Shown piece by piece: positions 1 through 7,345 of a stretch of DNA of 56,680 nucleotides (the stretch's first letter is position 1; every line of letters starts with the position of its first letter). This stretch comes from a virus: positions 1 through 56,680 of IMG/VR virus record IMGVR_UViG_3300032893_000055. One strand, written 5' to 3'. The notes under the pieces were generated by a model that was given only the letters and a program-made list of their open reading frames with translations, searched no databases and was not told the origin of the DNA. The position numbers were made by a program, and so were the translations under genes.

Positions 1-291
1 AAGGATATAAGTAATAACGAATTAAAACAAGCTGCTAATGCTGCTTATGCTACTGGTTATGCTGCTGCTAGTTATGCTGCTGCTAGTTATGCTGCTGCTA
101 ATGCTGCTAATGCTGCTAATGCTGCTAATGCTGCTAGTTATGCTGCTAATGCTGCTGCTGATGCTGCTAATGCTGCTGATGCTAATAAAAGTTATAAAAC
201 TGGTATTAAACATTGTTACGATTTGTTAATAAACATGATTACTGAAATGTCTGAACTCGAAAAATTATTACTAAACATAAAGGTGAGTTAA
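1..291 (+). CDS. Ala-repeat orphan-family protein, 3' part (copy 5, continues from 56571-56680)
   Basis: This frame is open from base 1 and ends at TAA 289-291. It is the C-terminal two thirds of an orphan phage family. Residues 1-10 correspond to the end of the conserved N-terminal domain (KDISNNEL). About 50 residues follow in which Ala pairs or triplets alternate with Tyr, Asn, Asp, Ser or Gly, almost every codon ending in T. The conserved tail contains 'HCYDLLINM' and 'MSELEKLLL'. Bases 1-84 are identical to the reverse complement of 27812-27895 in the copy at 27587-28063, so the missing 5' part is at the other window end. Its stop overlaps the convergent endolysin stop. The function is unknown. 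The layout (Cys/Tyr-rich helical N-terminus, short linker, Ala-rich helix repeat) recalls putative immunity proteins of the Imm5-like type, which is recollection and not a search result. Confidence 0.85.
   Translation, partial: KDISNNELKQAANAAYATGYAAASYAAASYAAANAANAANAANAASYAANAAADAANAADANKSYKTGIKHCYDLLINMITEMSELEKLLLNIKVS
31..186 (+). repeat. In-frame GCT-GCT-NNT trinucleotide repeat tract
   Basis: Tandem GCT codons are interrupted by TAT, AAT, GAT, AGT or GGT, which are mostly single-base neighbours of one another. The period is 3 bases, with a 6-12 base higher-order unit. Tracts of the same composition but different length lie in the copies at 19566, 21071 and 27587, so the tract is expected to vary by slippage or recombination without breaking frame. 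Confidence 0.9.
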
Positions 292-689
292 GGAATAAAA
301 AATCGTTTACCGCTTTTAGGCGGAACACATTGATAATGTACCCAGCCGGGAGTATGACTTAGGTCTTCGCACCACAACCCAATATCTTTTAAAACTTCAA
401 CGTTAGCGAATGTCCATTTACCAAGTTCACCTGTTTTGTCTAAAATATCGACAGCCTGCCCGGTAAGATGTTTAGATTTAGGAGCATTGCTTTTGCCTTC
501 TGCTATTAATTGAGTTTGTTGTTCTTGAGACCGTAACCCGCTAGTAATCTGCATGGGTTTACCGTACACACTTCGTAACTGATTCATACGATCGTGTAAT
601 TCATCTAGGTTAGCGGCTATTTCTGGAGTCGTAGGATACTCATGAGGGTTAAATTCTTTAGGATCAAAGTAATTGATAGGTTGGTTCAT
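288..689 (-). CDS. Endolysin, M15-family peptidase
   Basis: 133 aa. A zinc peptidase of the M15A (VanY/Ply-like) type, which cleaves peptidoglycan stem peptides (L-Ala-D-Glu or D-Ala-D-Ala class) at lysis. The catalytic pattern is visible: SKHLTGQAVD (His74, Asp81) and GWVHY (His118), plus the family's early 'ITSGLRS' segment near residue 48. There is no signal peptide, so release should depend on a holin. It overlaps the stop of the upstream membrane gene by ATGA, and its own stop overlaps the convergent orphan-family gene by four bases. It is the last gene of the long leftward late transcript, as expected for a lysis gene. Confidence 0.9.
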   Translation of the reverse strand: MNQPINYFDPKEFNPHEYPTTPEIAANLDELHDRMNQLRSVYGKPMQITSGLRSQEQQTQLIAEGKSNAPKSKHLTGQAVDILDKTGELGKWTFANVEVLKDIGLWCEDLSHTPGWVHYQCVPPKSGKRFFIP

Positions 690-916
690 CGGAGTATATG
701 ACTAATACTTTCTATTATAGCTACTATAACGGCCATTAATCCTATGAATTTCATTATACCATGCACCATTACGACATGATTTTCAATAGGTTGTAATTTT
801 TCTTCTAACAAATCGCTACGTTTAATATGGATTTTAAGTTGTTCGTTATAAACAGCTAAATGAGTTTTGATTTCAGATATGTCTTGTTTTATTTCATCTA
901 TCTTCTTGTCTAGCAT
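686..916 (-). CDS. Coiled-coil membrane protein, holin-like
   Basis: 76 aa. Residues 1-45 are charged and heptad-like (IDEIKQDISEIKTHL and onward), suggesting a cytoplasmic coiled coil. Residues about 53-72 (GIMKFIGLMAVIVAIIESI) form one membrane segment. This layout matches XhlA-like accessory holins. It sits directly upstream of the endolysin with an ATGA overlap and overlaps the preceding two-segment membrane protein, so a role in lysis is inferred from position and topology only. Confidence 0.6.
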   Translation of the reverse strand: MLDKKIDEIKQDISEIKTHLAVYNEQLKIHIKRSDLLEEKLQPIENHVVMVHGIMKFIGLMAVIVAIIESISHILR

Positions 917-1106
917 TTTTAACCTCTACTATTTTTTGTCCCACTTTCCCACCGAATGCTATTACTAACATGCCTATAACTAAGTTGTAGTCTTCGGTTC
1001 CTTTCGTTTCTGCTAAATGACAAGAAACAATACAAACCATTAGGCTCATAAACCTCATCAAACTTACACTACCGCTGTCACTAAGTAATTCTCTAAACCA
1101 TTTCAT
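894..1106 (-). CDS. Small membrane protein, candidate holin
   Basis: 70 aa. Two hydrophobic stretches are visible: about residues 15-31 (SLMRFMSLMVCIVSCHL) and 42-58 (LVIGMLVIAFGGKVGQK). The N-terminus is short and the C-terminus charged. This pattern, including the 'FGGKVGQK' turn, is common in small podovirus/siphovirus membrane proteins found before endolysins. It is the best holin candidate of the cassette, but no diagnostic motif exists. It overlaps both neighbours, indicating co-translation with the 76-aa protein and the endolysin. Confidence 0.55.
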   Translation of the reverse strand: MKWFRELLSDSGSVSLMRFMSLMVCIVSCHLAETKGTEDYNLVIGMLVIAFGGKVGQKIVEVKNARQEDR

Positions 1107-1468
1107 ATACTTAAAACGTTCATGTTTACTACTACAGTTGAACTTCCGCCTGAAGATCTTGTATATACAGCGCGGATATATCTAAAACACATGTTACCAA
1201 TAACGATAGCAGGACCTACACCTGACGAAATAGTACTAGTAGCGTTTGGAATATCGTTCCAATTCGTAGGTGTAAAATTGTTTAACAACGCTTGTCCTGA
1301 ACTAGCGGGATTGTCGTTAGAACATTGGATTTTAACAGTTCCGTTAGCCTCAGTATCGCCGAATACTGGGCAGAAACTAGCTGATACTACCTGACCTACG
1401 TCGAATGCCGATCCAGTTTGTGATGATGTGTCTACATCGCTTAGAATTTGTATTTGTGCGTTTCTCAT
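1103..1468 (-). CDS. Hypothetical tail-associated beta-rich protein
   Basis: 121 aa, not recognised. Composition is Ser/Thr/Val/Asn-rich without charged clusters or membrane segments, typical of a beta-sandwich virion decoration or fibre-tip domain. It resembles the 128-aa product of 4164-4550 in style: both contain 'IQCSND..' / 'LQGSND..' followed later by 'RYIRAVYT' / 'MRLKYTSS'. The two are probably related single-domain tail accessories. It lies between the fibre gene and the lysis cassette and overlaps the candidate holin start by ATGA. Confidence 0.6.
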   Translation of the reverse strand: MRNAQIQILSDVDTSSQTGSAFDVGQVVSASFCPVFGDTEANGTVKIQCSNDNPASSGQALLNNFTPTNWNDIPNATSTISSGVGPAIVIGNMCFRYIRAVYTRSSGGSSTVVVNMNVLSI

Positions 1469-1475
1469 AACATCC

Positions 1476-3299
1476 TTATTTTATATATTTCATTTTTATG
1501 TTTAAAGCTGAAGTTCCTGCAACTGCAGGAGAAATACCGTTTCCTGCGATATGAATAGTACCTCCTCCGCTGTTTGCTGCCTGAATAACCACAGTATAAG
1601 AAGAACTAGCTGTTACATCTAAAAATCCAGAAAAATGTTTCCATCCTGGATAACTTCCAGAATCATTGTTAGCAGTACTTAACACAGTACTTCCGCCAGT
1701 TTCTATTAAACGGTAACTTTCTTGAAAACCTACGTTTCCAAAAACTTGGACATCGAATTCTATTTCTAAAGTTCCAGTTACTGGAGCTGTAAATGTTATT
1801 CCTGGCAAACTAGATGCTGGTAAAGTCGGCGTCGTAAATCCAGTATTATAAATAGTAGTAGGCGAAGGTATAGTACCATTTGCAGTAAAATCAGCGAATG
1901 TTGCACTTACATTACTCCAGTTGTTTGTTACATCAGCCGGGTAATAACCTAAATAAGTTCCATTAGATGCTGGAGCGCTTCCGCCTCCGCCAGTTTGCCA
2001 TGTAGGAGGGCTAGCACCATTAGACGTCAAAACTTGTCCTGAAGTTCCGGCACCAACGTTTACGATTTTAGTTCCATCTGTGTATAATGTTCCACCAGCG
2101 GTAACAGCTAAACTTCCGTTATTAGTACCGCCGTTAGCTATAGGGAGAGTGCCAGTTACGCCCGAAGTTAATGGCAGACCTGTGGCATTCGTTAAAACAG
2201 CAGCCGAAGGAGTTCCTAAAGCGGGAGTAACTAAAGTAGGACTAGTAGCTAACACTACATTACCGGAACCAGTGGTAGAAGCCGCAGTATTAGAAGTAAC
2301 TAGACCTTTAGCATTTGTCGTTACTGTAGAAATAGCGGTTGTACCAGGAGACGCATTAACGGTAGCGAGTGTCGCAGCTACAGACCCGGGACCTGTGGCT
2401 GTCACGTCTCCGGTTAAAGCTGTAATAGCATTATTACCATTTAAATATTTAGCTTGACTAAGGTAAGTAATCGATGGCGTACCTGTGTATGTAGGAGGAA
2501 GACCACTAGCATCAGCTTCCACATTTGCATACCCGCTTCCTGGGTTAGTAAATACTAACGAAGCCCCAAAAGCCACATCATGGATGAATCCTGCGAAATA
2601 AACAGGATTATAAAATCCATTAATAGTCATAGTGCCGCTAGAATATCCACCATTGAACTGGATATAGCTTGCGCCACTTGATCCTGGATCTTCAAAAGTC
2701 GTAGTTCCTAAAAAAGTGGTATCAGCAAAAACAGCATATCCACCATTCGGAGTTTGAAAATCAGAATTTACAAAAACGCTCTGGAAGGCATAAATAGAAG
2801 CAACCCCTGCTCCTTGCTGCTTAAAAGTTGGTCCAGAGAAAAATAGACAATTAGTGAAAGTTATACCAATATTAGAATTGTCATTCCTTACCCAACTAAA
2901 CGCGCCTACAAAAACAATATTCGTAAAAGTGACACTATCGTTTGTAGTTCCTCCTGAAATTGTGAATGAGGGAGTGATTTGGATTTGATAATCACAATAA
3001 AGCGACACGTTGGGTTTTGCGGTAATCGCTGTATCTGTATCGTTGTTACCACCGGATAAATATATTACATAAGGCTGATTTATAGAAGGTGTTATGGAGT
3101 TATATGCATGCTGAAGTGTTTTCCAAGGACGTACTAATGAACCTGTACCGGTTGAATCATCGCCTACTATAAAATCTACATAAACTTTACTAGGTGCATT
3201 CGCTAATGTAGCTTGGGCGTTTCCTGGGCCAGTCGCAGTAACGTCTGTGTTTAATTTACTTATACCTGGGGGTGAACCAAAAGGAGGTAAACTAGCCAT
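1476..3299 (-). CDS. Tail fibre protein
   Basis: 607 aa. Residues 1-30 contain the fibre motif 'TDVTATGPGNAQATLA', which recurs near residue 298 as 'GDVTATGPGSVAATLA'. Between them lies a region rich in 'F.N..F', 'Y.N', 'G' turns, consistent with a right-handed beta-helix (about 75-280). A typical collar follows: 'VLATSPTLVTPALGTPSA', 'GTLPIANGGTN', then a globular C-terminal beta domain (about 450-607) that probably binds the host surface. The 'TSPTLVTPALGTPSA' block is a recurring module of tail fibres and often a recombination point. Its start is 6-7 bases upstream of the small neighbour's stop on the same strand. Confidence 0.8.
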   Translation of the reverse strand: MASLPPFGSPPGISKLNTDVTATGPGNAQATLANAPSKVYVDFIVGDDSTGTGSLVRPWKTLQHAYNSITPSINQPYVIYLSGGNNDTDTAITAKPNVSLYCDYQIQITPSFTISGGTTNDSVTFTNIVFVGAFSWVRNDNSNIGITFTNCLFFSGPTFKQQGAGVASIYAFQSVFVNSDFQTPNGGYAVFADTTFLGTTTFEDPGSSGASYIQFNGGYSSGTMTINGFYNPVYFAGFIHDVAFGASLVFTNPGSGYANVEADASGLPPTYTGTPSITYLSQAKYLNGNNAITALTGDVTATGPGSVAATLATVNASPGTTAISTVTTNAKGLVTSNTAASTTGSGNVVLATSPTLVTPALGTPSAAVLTNATGLPLTSGVTGTLPIANGGTNNGSLAVTAGGTLYTDGTKIVNVGAGTSGQVLTSNGASPPTWQTGGGGSAPASNGTYLGYYPADVTNNWSNVSATFADFTANGTIPSPTTIYNTGFTTPTLPASSLPGITFTAPVTGTLEIEFDVQVFGNVGFQESYRLIETGGSTVLSTANNDSGSYPGWKHFSGFLDVTASSSYTVVIQAANSGGGTIHIAGNGISPAVAGTSALNIKMKYIK

Positions 3300-3300
3300 A

Positions 3301-4164
3301 TTATGATCCTACATAGCATACGCCATCGCCACTATGAGTAGAAATTACGTATACAAGATTAAGGTTATTTACTGCCATACTTGTTGCCTGACCTGGCTGA
3401 AGTTCAAATCCAGTAGAACTCGATACACCGCTTGGGCCTACATAAACGCTGTTTGTATTCGTAGATTTAGCTTGGACTATAACTCCAACCGTTATGGATT
3501 GTGATCCAGAAATAGCTACAGCAGTTCCGGTAGAAGTTTGTTGTCCTGAATAAAACGCAGACGGTAAAGCTGTAGAAGGGAAGTTAGCTACGTTTACCGA
3601 ACCTATATTATTACTTCCAGCAGGTAACGCAGCGTTTATTTGTACGCCATTTGTAGTACCTGGGGTAGTTTGGTCTATACTAACTTGACCGATAATATTA
3701 GAACCAGCAGGAAGTGCTGCGTTAACTTGAACACCGTTAGTCGTGCCAGGTGTAGTTTGATCAATCCCGATTTTACCTAACAAATTAGTACCGGCAGGTA
3801 AAGCAGTGTTAATAGCGTTTATAGAACCTATAGTATTAGTACCGGCGGGTAAAGCATTAGTGATACTACCAACTGACGTTAGACTAGAATCGCTCGACAC
3901 CGATACCCGTTGGGTGCCTGTGCCTGCTGTTCCTGTACCTACGTTTACAGTCTGGCTATTAACTTGAGTAAGGTTAACAGATTGGTTAGTAGGTACGGAT
4001 TGTACCGTTACAGGCAGTGGGTTAGAACCACTTACGCCTTGTAGATTATTGCTGTTATCTATGAATCCTATTTCAGTACTAGAACTAGGTGCAGGTGAAT
4101 TATTAGTACCTACTGAAGGGTTAGCCGACGCTGAAGGATTAGGATAAATAAAAACTTGACTCAT
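3301..4164 (-). CDS. Repeat-containing tail structural protein
   Basis: 287 aa, low charge, Ser/Thr/Asn/Gly-rich. The middle carries tandem units beginning 'ALPAG' at residues 104, 121, 150 and 179. The last two full units are 29 residues each and nearly identical (IDQTTPGTTNGVQ), predicting a fibrous beta repeat. The C-terminal ~85 residues ('STGTAVAISGSQSITVGVIVQ' onward) look like a globular beta domain. It lies between the fibre gene and a small beta-rich gene, and its start overlaps that gene's stop by one base. It is probably part of the adsorption apparatus; the exact function is unknown. Confidence 0.65.
   Translation of the reverse strand: MSQVFIYPNPSASANPSVGTNNSPAPSSSTEIGFIDNSNNLQGVSGSNPLPVTVQSVPTNQSVNLTQVNSQTVNVGTGTAGTGTQRVSVSSDSSLTSVGSITNALPAGTNTIGSINAINTALPAGTNLLGKIGIDQTTPGTTNGVQVNAALPAGSNIIGQVSIDQTTPGTTNGVQINAALPAGSNNIGSVNVANFPSTALPSAFYSGQQTSTGTAVAISGSQSITVGVIVQAKSTNTNSVYVGPSGVSSSTGFELQPGQATSMAVNNLNLVYVISTHSGDGVCYVGS
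3560..3860 (-). repeat. Tandem ~87-bp coding repeats (29-aa ALPAG units)
   Basis: Within the 287-aa tail protein, two complete 29-codon units and two partial ones follow each other. The DNA copies differ mostly at third positions, so the duplication is not recent. Confidence 0.75.
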
Positions 4165-4550
4165 TATGCACCAACCGATCTAGCCATAAGAACGATAGTA
4201 CAAGTACCTGTGCCGGCTATACTCGAAGTATATTTTAAACGCATAAACGCAAAAGGAAACTGATTAATGTTAACAGAAATAGTGTCGTTAGCTGCTGCCA
4301 CACTACCGCAGGCTAACAAATTGTCCCAATGAGACTGGTCGTTAGACCCTTGTAATTCGAAATTACCTGTGGAATCTGAAGTAGTTACAACGATTTGGTA
4401 ACTAAGATTATCAAAAAACTTAACACTAGTAGGTAAAATCGTAAATGATGCACTTAAACTTTGAGAAGGAGGAGGAAGATTAGGCGAGTTTAAAGGCGAA
4501 GTTTGCGTAGAAGTGATGTATATTGGTTCTAATACGTATTTACGGCTCAT
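4164..4550 (-). CDS. Hypothetical small tail-associated protein
   Basis: 128 aa. A single beta-rich domain with 'FELQGSNDQSHWDNL' in the centre and a hydrophobic C-terminus 'GTGTCTIVLMARS'. This pattern (deviation of a measured value, 'GSNDGTNW') is frequent in phage tail accessory proteins. It is similar in layout to the 121-aa product at 1103-1468. The stop overlaps the next start (ATG at 4164) by one base, so translation is coupled. No enzymatic motif is visible. Confidence 0.6.
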   Translation of the reverse strand: MSRKYVLEPIYITSTQTSPLNSPNLPPPSQSLSASFTILPTSVKFFDNLSYQIVVTTSDSTGNFELQGSNDQSHWDNLLACGSVAAANDTISVNINQFPFAFMRLKYTSSIAGTGTCTIVLMARSVGA

Positions 4551-4600
4551 GTTAGTCCTTTGTAGAGGTTAAGGCATGATTGGCCAACTATAATAGTCAT

Positions 4601-7345
4601 TTAGTCCCTTCCGGATCTATCAGCTTCAGCTGATTGAGTAGTTGTCATAAACGATTTATTCATTTTCCCTAATGTTGTCGTACCTCTACGTACTGGAGCT
4701 TGCGGCTGAGGTTGTGGTGCGGGTTTAGGCATTGGCTGAGCGGCCATTATGCTTTGAGGCTGCATAGTTACATCCATAGGCTGTCCTAAAAACAAACTAA
4801 TACTCATACGAGTTTTATAAGGGATTAAGTATTCATCACCATGCCTAGAAATCATTTCATTGGTTATACGATTAACCATTGTTTTATATAATTCTGGATA
4901 CATACCGTTTAAATCTTGTATGTCAGAAGCCTGAAGCGTACCGGATTTAATGCGTTGGAGGACTCCTAGAGGGTTGTTAGCTATGCCTAATGCTCTTTGA
5001 TACCTGGCTTCTTGGGCAGGTGACACAGGCATAGGTTTGTCTAAAGGTCCTAACGATTGTTCTTGTGGTTTAACAGTTTTTAAATAATTTACAGCTCTAA
5101 CCATTGTAGAACTTAAAGCGGTTTGATGATCAGGGAAGTAATGCCCTAGGTCACCTTGTTTAGAAATAAGTATGTTAGGGTTTTCGTCTGATTTTTCGAC
5201 AATTTTATCAAGTTTTTCATTGTCTTTCATGTTAGACAATTCTTCACTAGTGAAAATTTGAGCACTTGGTTTGAAAATAGCTTTAGTACTTCTAGCTAAT
5301 GTTTTTTGAGCTTGTAAAGCGGAATGAAGGTAGTCTATACCGGCTTTCATGGCTCCGGCTTCCAAAGGCTTGTCAGACGCTAAAAATTTAAGATATCCGA
5401 GCTTAATAGCCTCTGGGGCTTGTCTACTCAACCGGTTGGCTAGTTCACCTACCAAAAACCCTGAAATTGGATTATGACCCATTACGAAGGATACAGCGGC
5501 CATGGCGTTAGCTGGCATGTGTTTATATAGTTTAGTCATCCAACCTGCTGTACCTGAAGACTTGGGATTAGGAATAGCTTGCATGAGTCTGTCAGCAGCA
5601 AATGTTTTTTCTAACGCTCCTTGCGGCATAATAGACTTAATGTATTCTTCTTTACCGGATAAATTGGTAGCCAAGATTTTATTAAGCTTACTTACGTTTA
5701 TAGGTTGTTCGTCTTTGGCTGCTAACACGGCTGGGGATATAAGTTTTTTAAGTTCAGCAGCTTTAACAGCTTCTAAAGTCTCAGGAAAGTTTTTTTCTAG
5801 AAACGGTATGAAGTCAGCGTTATTACGAATAGAAAACTTACTTAATAGTTTCTCAGGTGTAATATCGTCAGTTAGTTTACGTTTAAGACTTCCGGCTCCG
5901 TAAAAATCGCCTATATTCAAATGGTTAGTAAGTTCGTCAGACATTTTAGCGAATTCAGCATATTTTTGATTAATAGCGTTTCGTTCAGCTAAAGTCATAC
6001 TAGCTCTAGCGCCTTCAGGAAGACCTAAATCGCTAAGTTCAGTAGGCAGACTATAAGCTTTAGATATTTGAGCTTCTTGGAAGTCGTGAATACTTGATTT
6101 TATTGCAGTTAATGCGTTTTTAGTATTATAATCAGTACCAGGGCCAATCATGCCTTTTAGCCGATTATTAATCTCGGTTTTAATTTTGTCCATTGCACCA
6201 ATGGATTCAGCGTCTAATAATCTTTGGCCGTAGTCTTCGTATAGTTTGTAATACGGGGTGTTAACACTATAATCTTTCATTCCTTGTTCGACTAATTGAC
6301 CGTATTGGTCTAATCTAGCATCGTCTGAAACTTTAATACCGGCAGCTTCGGTGTTCCTGCGTTGTAACGCGTCAGCGATAGGCTCGTATTTCTCGTTGTA
6401 TTCACGTTTAAACGTATCTAAAAGGTCTCTACCGGCTTCAGCTTCAGACCTTACAGCGATGTCTTCAGGCGATACTTTTAAACTATCCATTACAGATTGA
6501 CTGATTTTATCGTGTAAATCTTTTATACCATTAAGGATTTCTGGGCGTTGAGCTTCTTTAAGTTCACTCCATATAGCTTGAGCTTTAGGATCACCAGACA
6601 TCGCTGCACGCATTAACGCATCAGGCTGAACACCTAACGTACTAGCAGCTTCCTCTAATCCTGGGGCCATAACAAGCTTACTACCGCCGTTTAAATGGTT
6701 TTTAAGAGTTCCTAAGAATTCTTCTACTGCTGGACCTGCTGTCGCTTTCCATATAGGGCTTACAACGCCTGTGACTAACGCACCTGCGCCAGCTCCGAAC
6801 AAAGCTGACAACCCTACGTTAGCGATTGCGGATTGTGCTGAACTATCAGGATCGTTTAGAATCATTTTACTGGCTTCGTCGCCTGATTGTAGTACAGCCA
6901 TTTCAGCAGCTTGTTTGATCGCTTCGGAACCAATTTTAGCGCCTACAGAAGCCGCTTCGCCTGCTCGCATTAATCCTGACGCTGCTGCTGCGGCTTCACC
7001 GGCTTTAGCCATAACAGCCGCTTCACCAGTGCCTGTGAATATTCCTCCGCCTAATCCTACAACTTCACCTGCGCCGTGAATAATAGGGTTAACCGATTCA
7101 CGACCGCGTATAGCTTCTTCAGGGACTTTTAAAACATATTTTTCAGCTGCTGTAGCCAAAGGACCTGCGAAACCTTTAGCAACGCCTTCTAGCGCTGTTA
7201 TAGCTTGTTGCCCAGGCGTGCCGTAAGCTTGTTCTTGGGTTTGGAACTGATCACTAGGTATAGCACCTTCAGGAAGTGAGTCAGTAGACTGAGATTCCAT
7301 CGGCTGAAATTCTTCGGCTGGAATACTTCCTTGAGGGATATCCAT
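4601..7345 (-). CDS. Large internal virion / ejection-type protein
   Basis: 914 aa. The N-terminus (MDIPQGSIPAEEFQP, then 'LPEGAIPSDQF') has the duplicated 'IP.(E/D).F' pattern seen in large podovirus ejection or internal proteins. Residues about 45-210 are Ala/Gly-rich with amphipathic and hydrophobic stretches (GLGGGIFTG, GLSALFGAGAGALVTGVVS) that could insert in membranes. Residues 250-640 are long charged helices. I see no lytic or transferase motif. It is translated from the stop of the 838-aa gene (1-base overlap). With its two upstream neighbours it probably forms the internal core or DNA-ejection complex, like T7 gp14-gp16; this is position-based inference. Confidence 0.6.
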   Translation of the reverse strand: MDIPQGSIPAEEFQPMESQSTDSLPEGAIPSDQFQTQEQAYGTPGQQAITALEGVAKGFAGPLATAAEKYVLKVPEEAIRGRESVNPIIHGAGEVVGLGGGIFTGTGEAAVMAKAGEAAAAASGLMRAGEAASVGAKIGSEAIKQAAEMAVLQSGDEASKMILNDPDSSAQSAIANVGLSALFGAGAGALVTGVVSPIWKATAGPAVEEFLGTLKNHLNGGSKLVMAPGLEEAASTLGVQPDALMRAAMSGDPKAQAIWSELKEAQRPEILNGIKDLHDKISQSVMDSLKVSPEDIAVRSEAEAGRDLLDTFKREYNEKYEPIADALQRRNTEAAGIKVSDDARLDQYGQLVEQGMKDYSVNTPYYKLYEDYGQRLLDAESIGAMDKIKTEINNRLKGMIGPGTDYNTKNALTAIKSSIHDFQEAQISKAYSLPTELSDLGLPEGARASMTLAERNAINQKYAEFAKMSDELTNHLNIGDFYGAGSLKRKLTDDITPEKLLSKFSIRNNADFIPFLEKNFPETLEAVKAAELKKLISPAVLAAKDEQPINVSKLNKILATNLSGKEEYIKSIMPQGALEKTFAADRLMQAIPNPKSSGTAGWMTKLYKHMPANAMAAVSFVMGHNPISGFLVGELANRLSRQAPEAIKLGYLKFLASDKPLEAGAMKAGIDYLHSALQAQKTLARSTKAIFKPSAQIFTSEELSNMKDNEKLDKIVEKSDENPNILISKQGDLGHYFPDHQTALSSTMVRAVNYLKTVKPQEQSLGPLDKPMPVSPAQEARYQRALGIANNPLGVLQRIKSGTLQASDIQDLNGMYPELYKTMVNRITNEMISRHGDEYLIPYKTRMSISLFLGQPMDVTMQPQSIMAAQPMPKPAPQPQPQAPVRRGTTTLGKMNKSFMTTTQSAEADRSGRD

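Noticed and set aside
22-213. Antisense Ser/Ile-rich reading frame over the Ala tract, and the +1 frame 'LLMLLV' that looks like a membrane helix
   Set aside because: Both are by-products of the GCT-NNT trinucleotide composition and recur over every tract; no start site or coupling supports them. A programmed frameshift into the Leu/Met frame cannot be excluded, but there is no slippery heptamer.
1122-1394. Plus-strand reading frame opposite the 121-aa tail gene
   Set aside because: Shadow of a minus-strand gene in a fully leftward block; no SD and no recognisable protein.
2080-2457. Pro/Val/Ala-rich plus-strand frame opposite the fibre gene
   Set aside because: Antisense of the low-complexity fibre repeat; composition explains the open frame.
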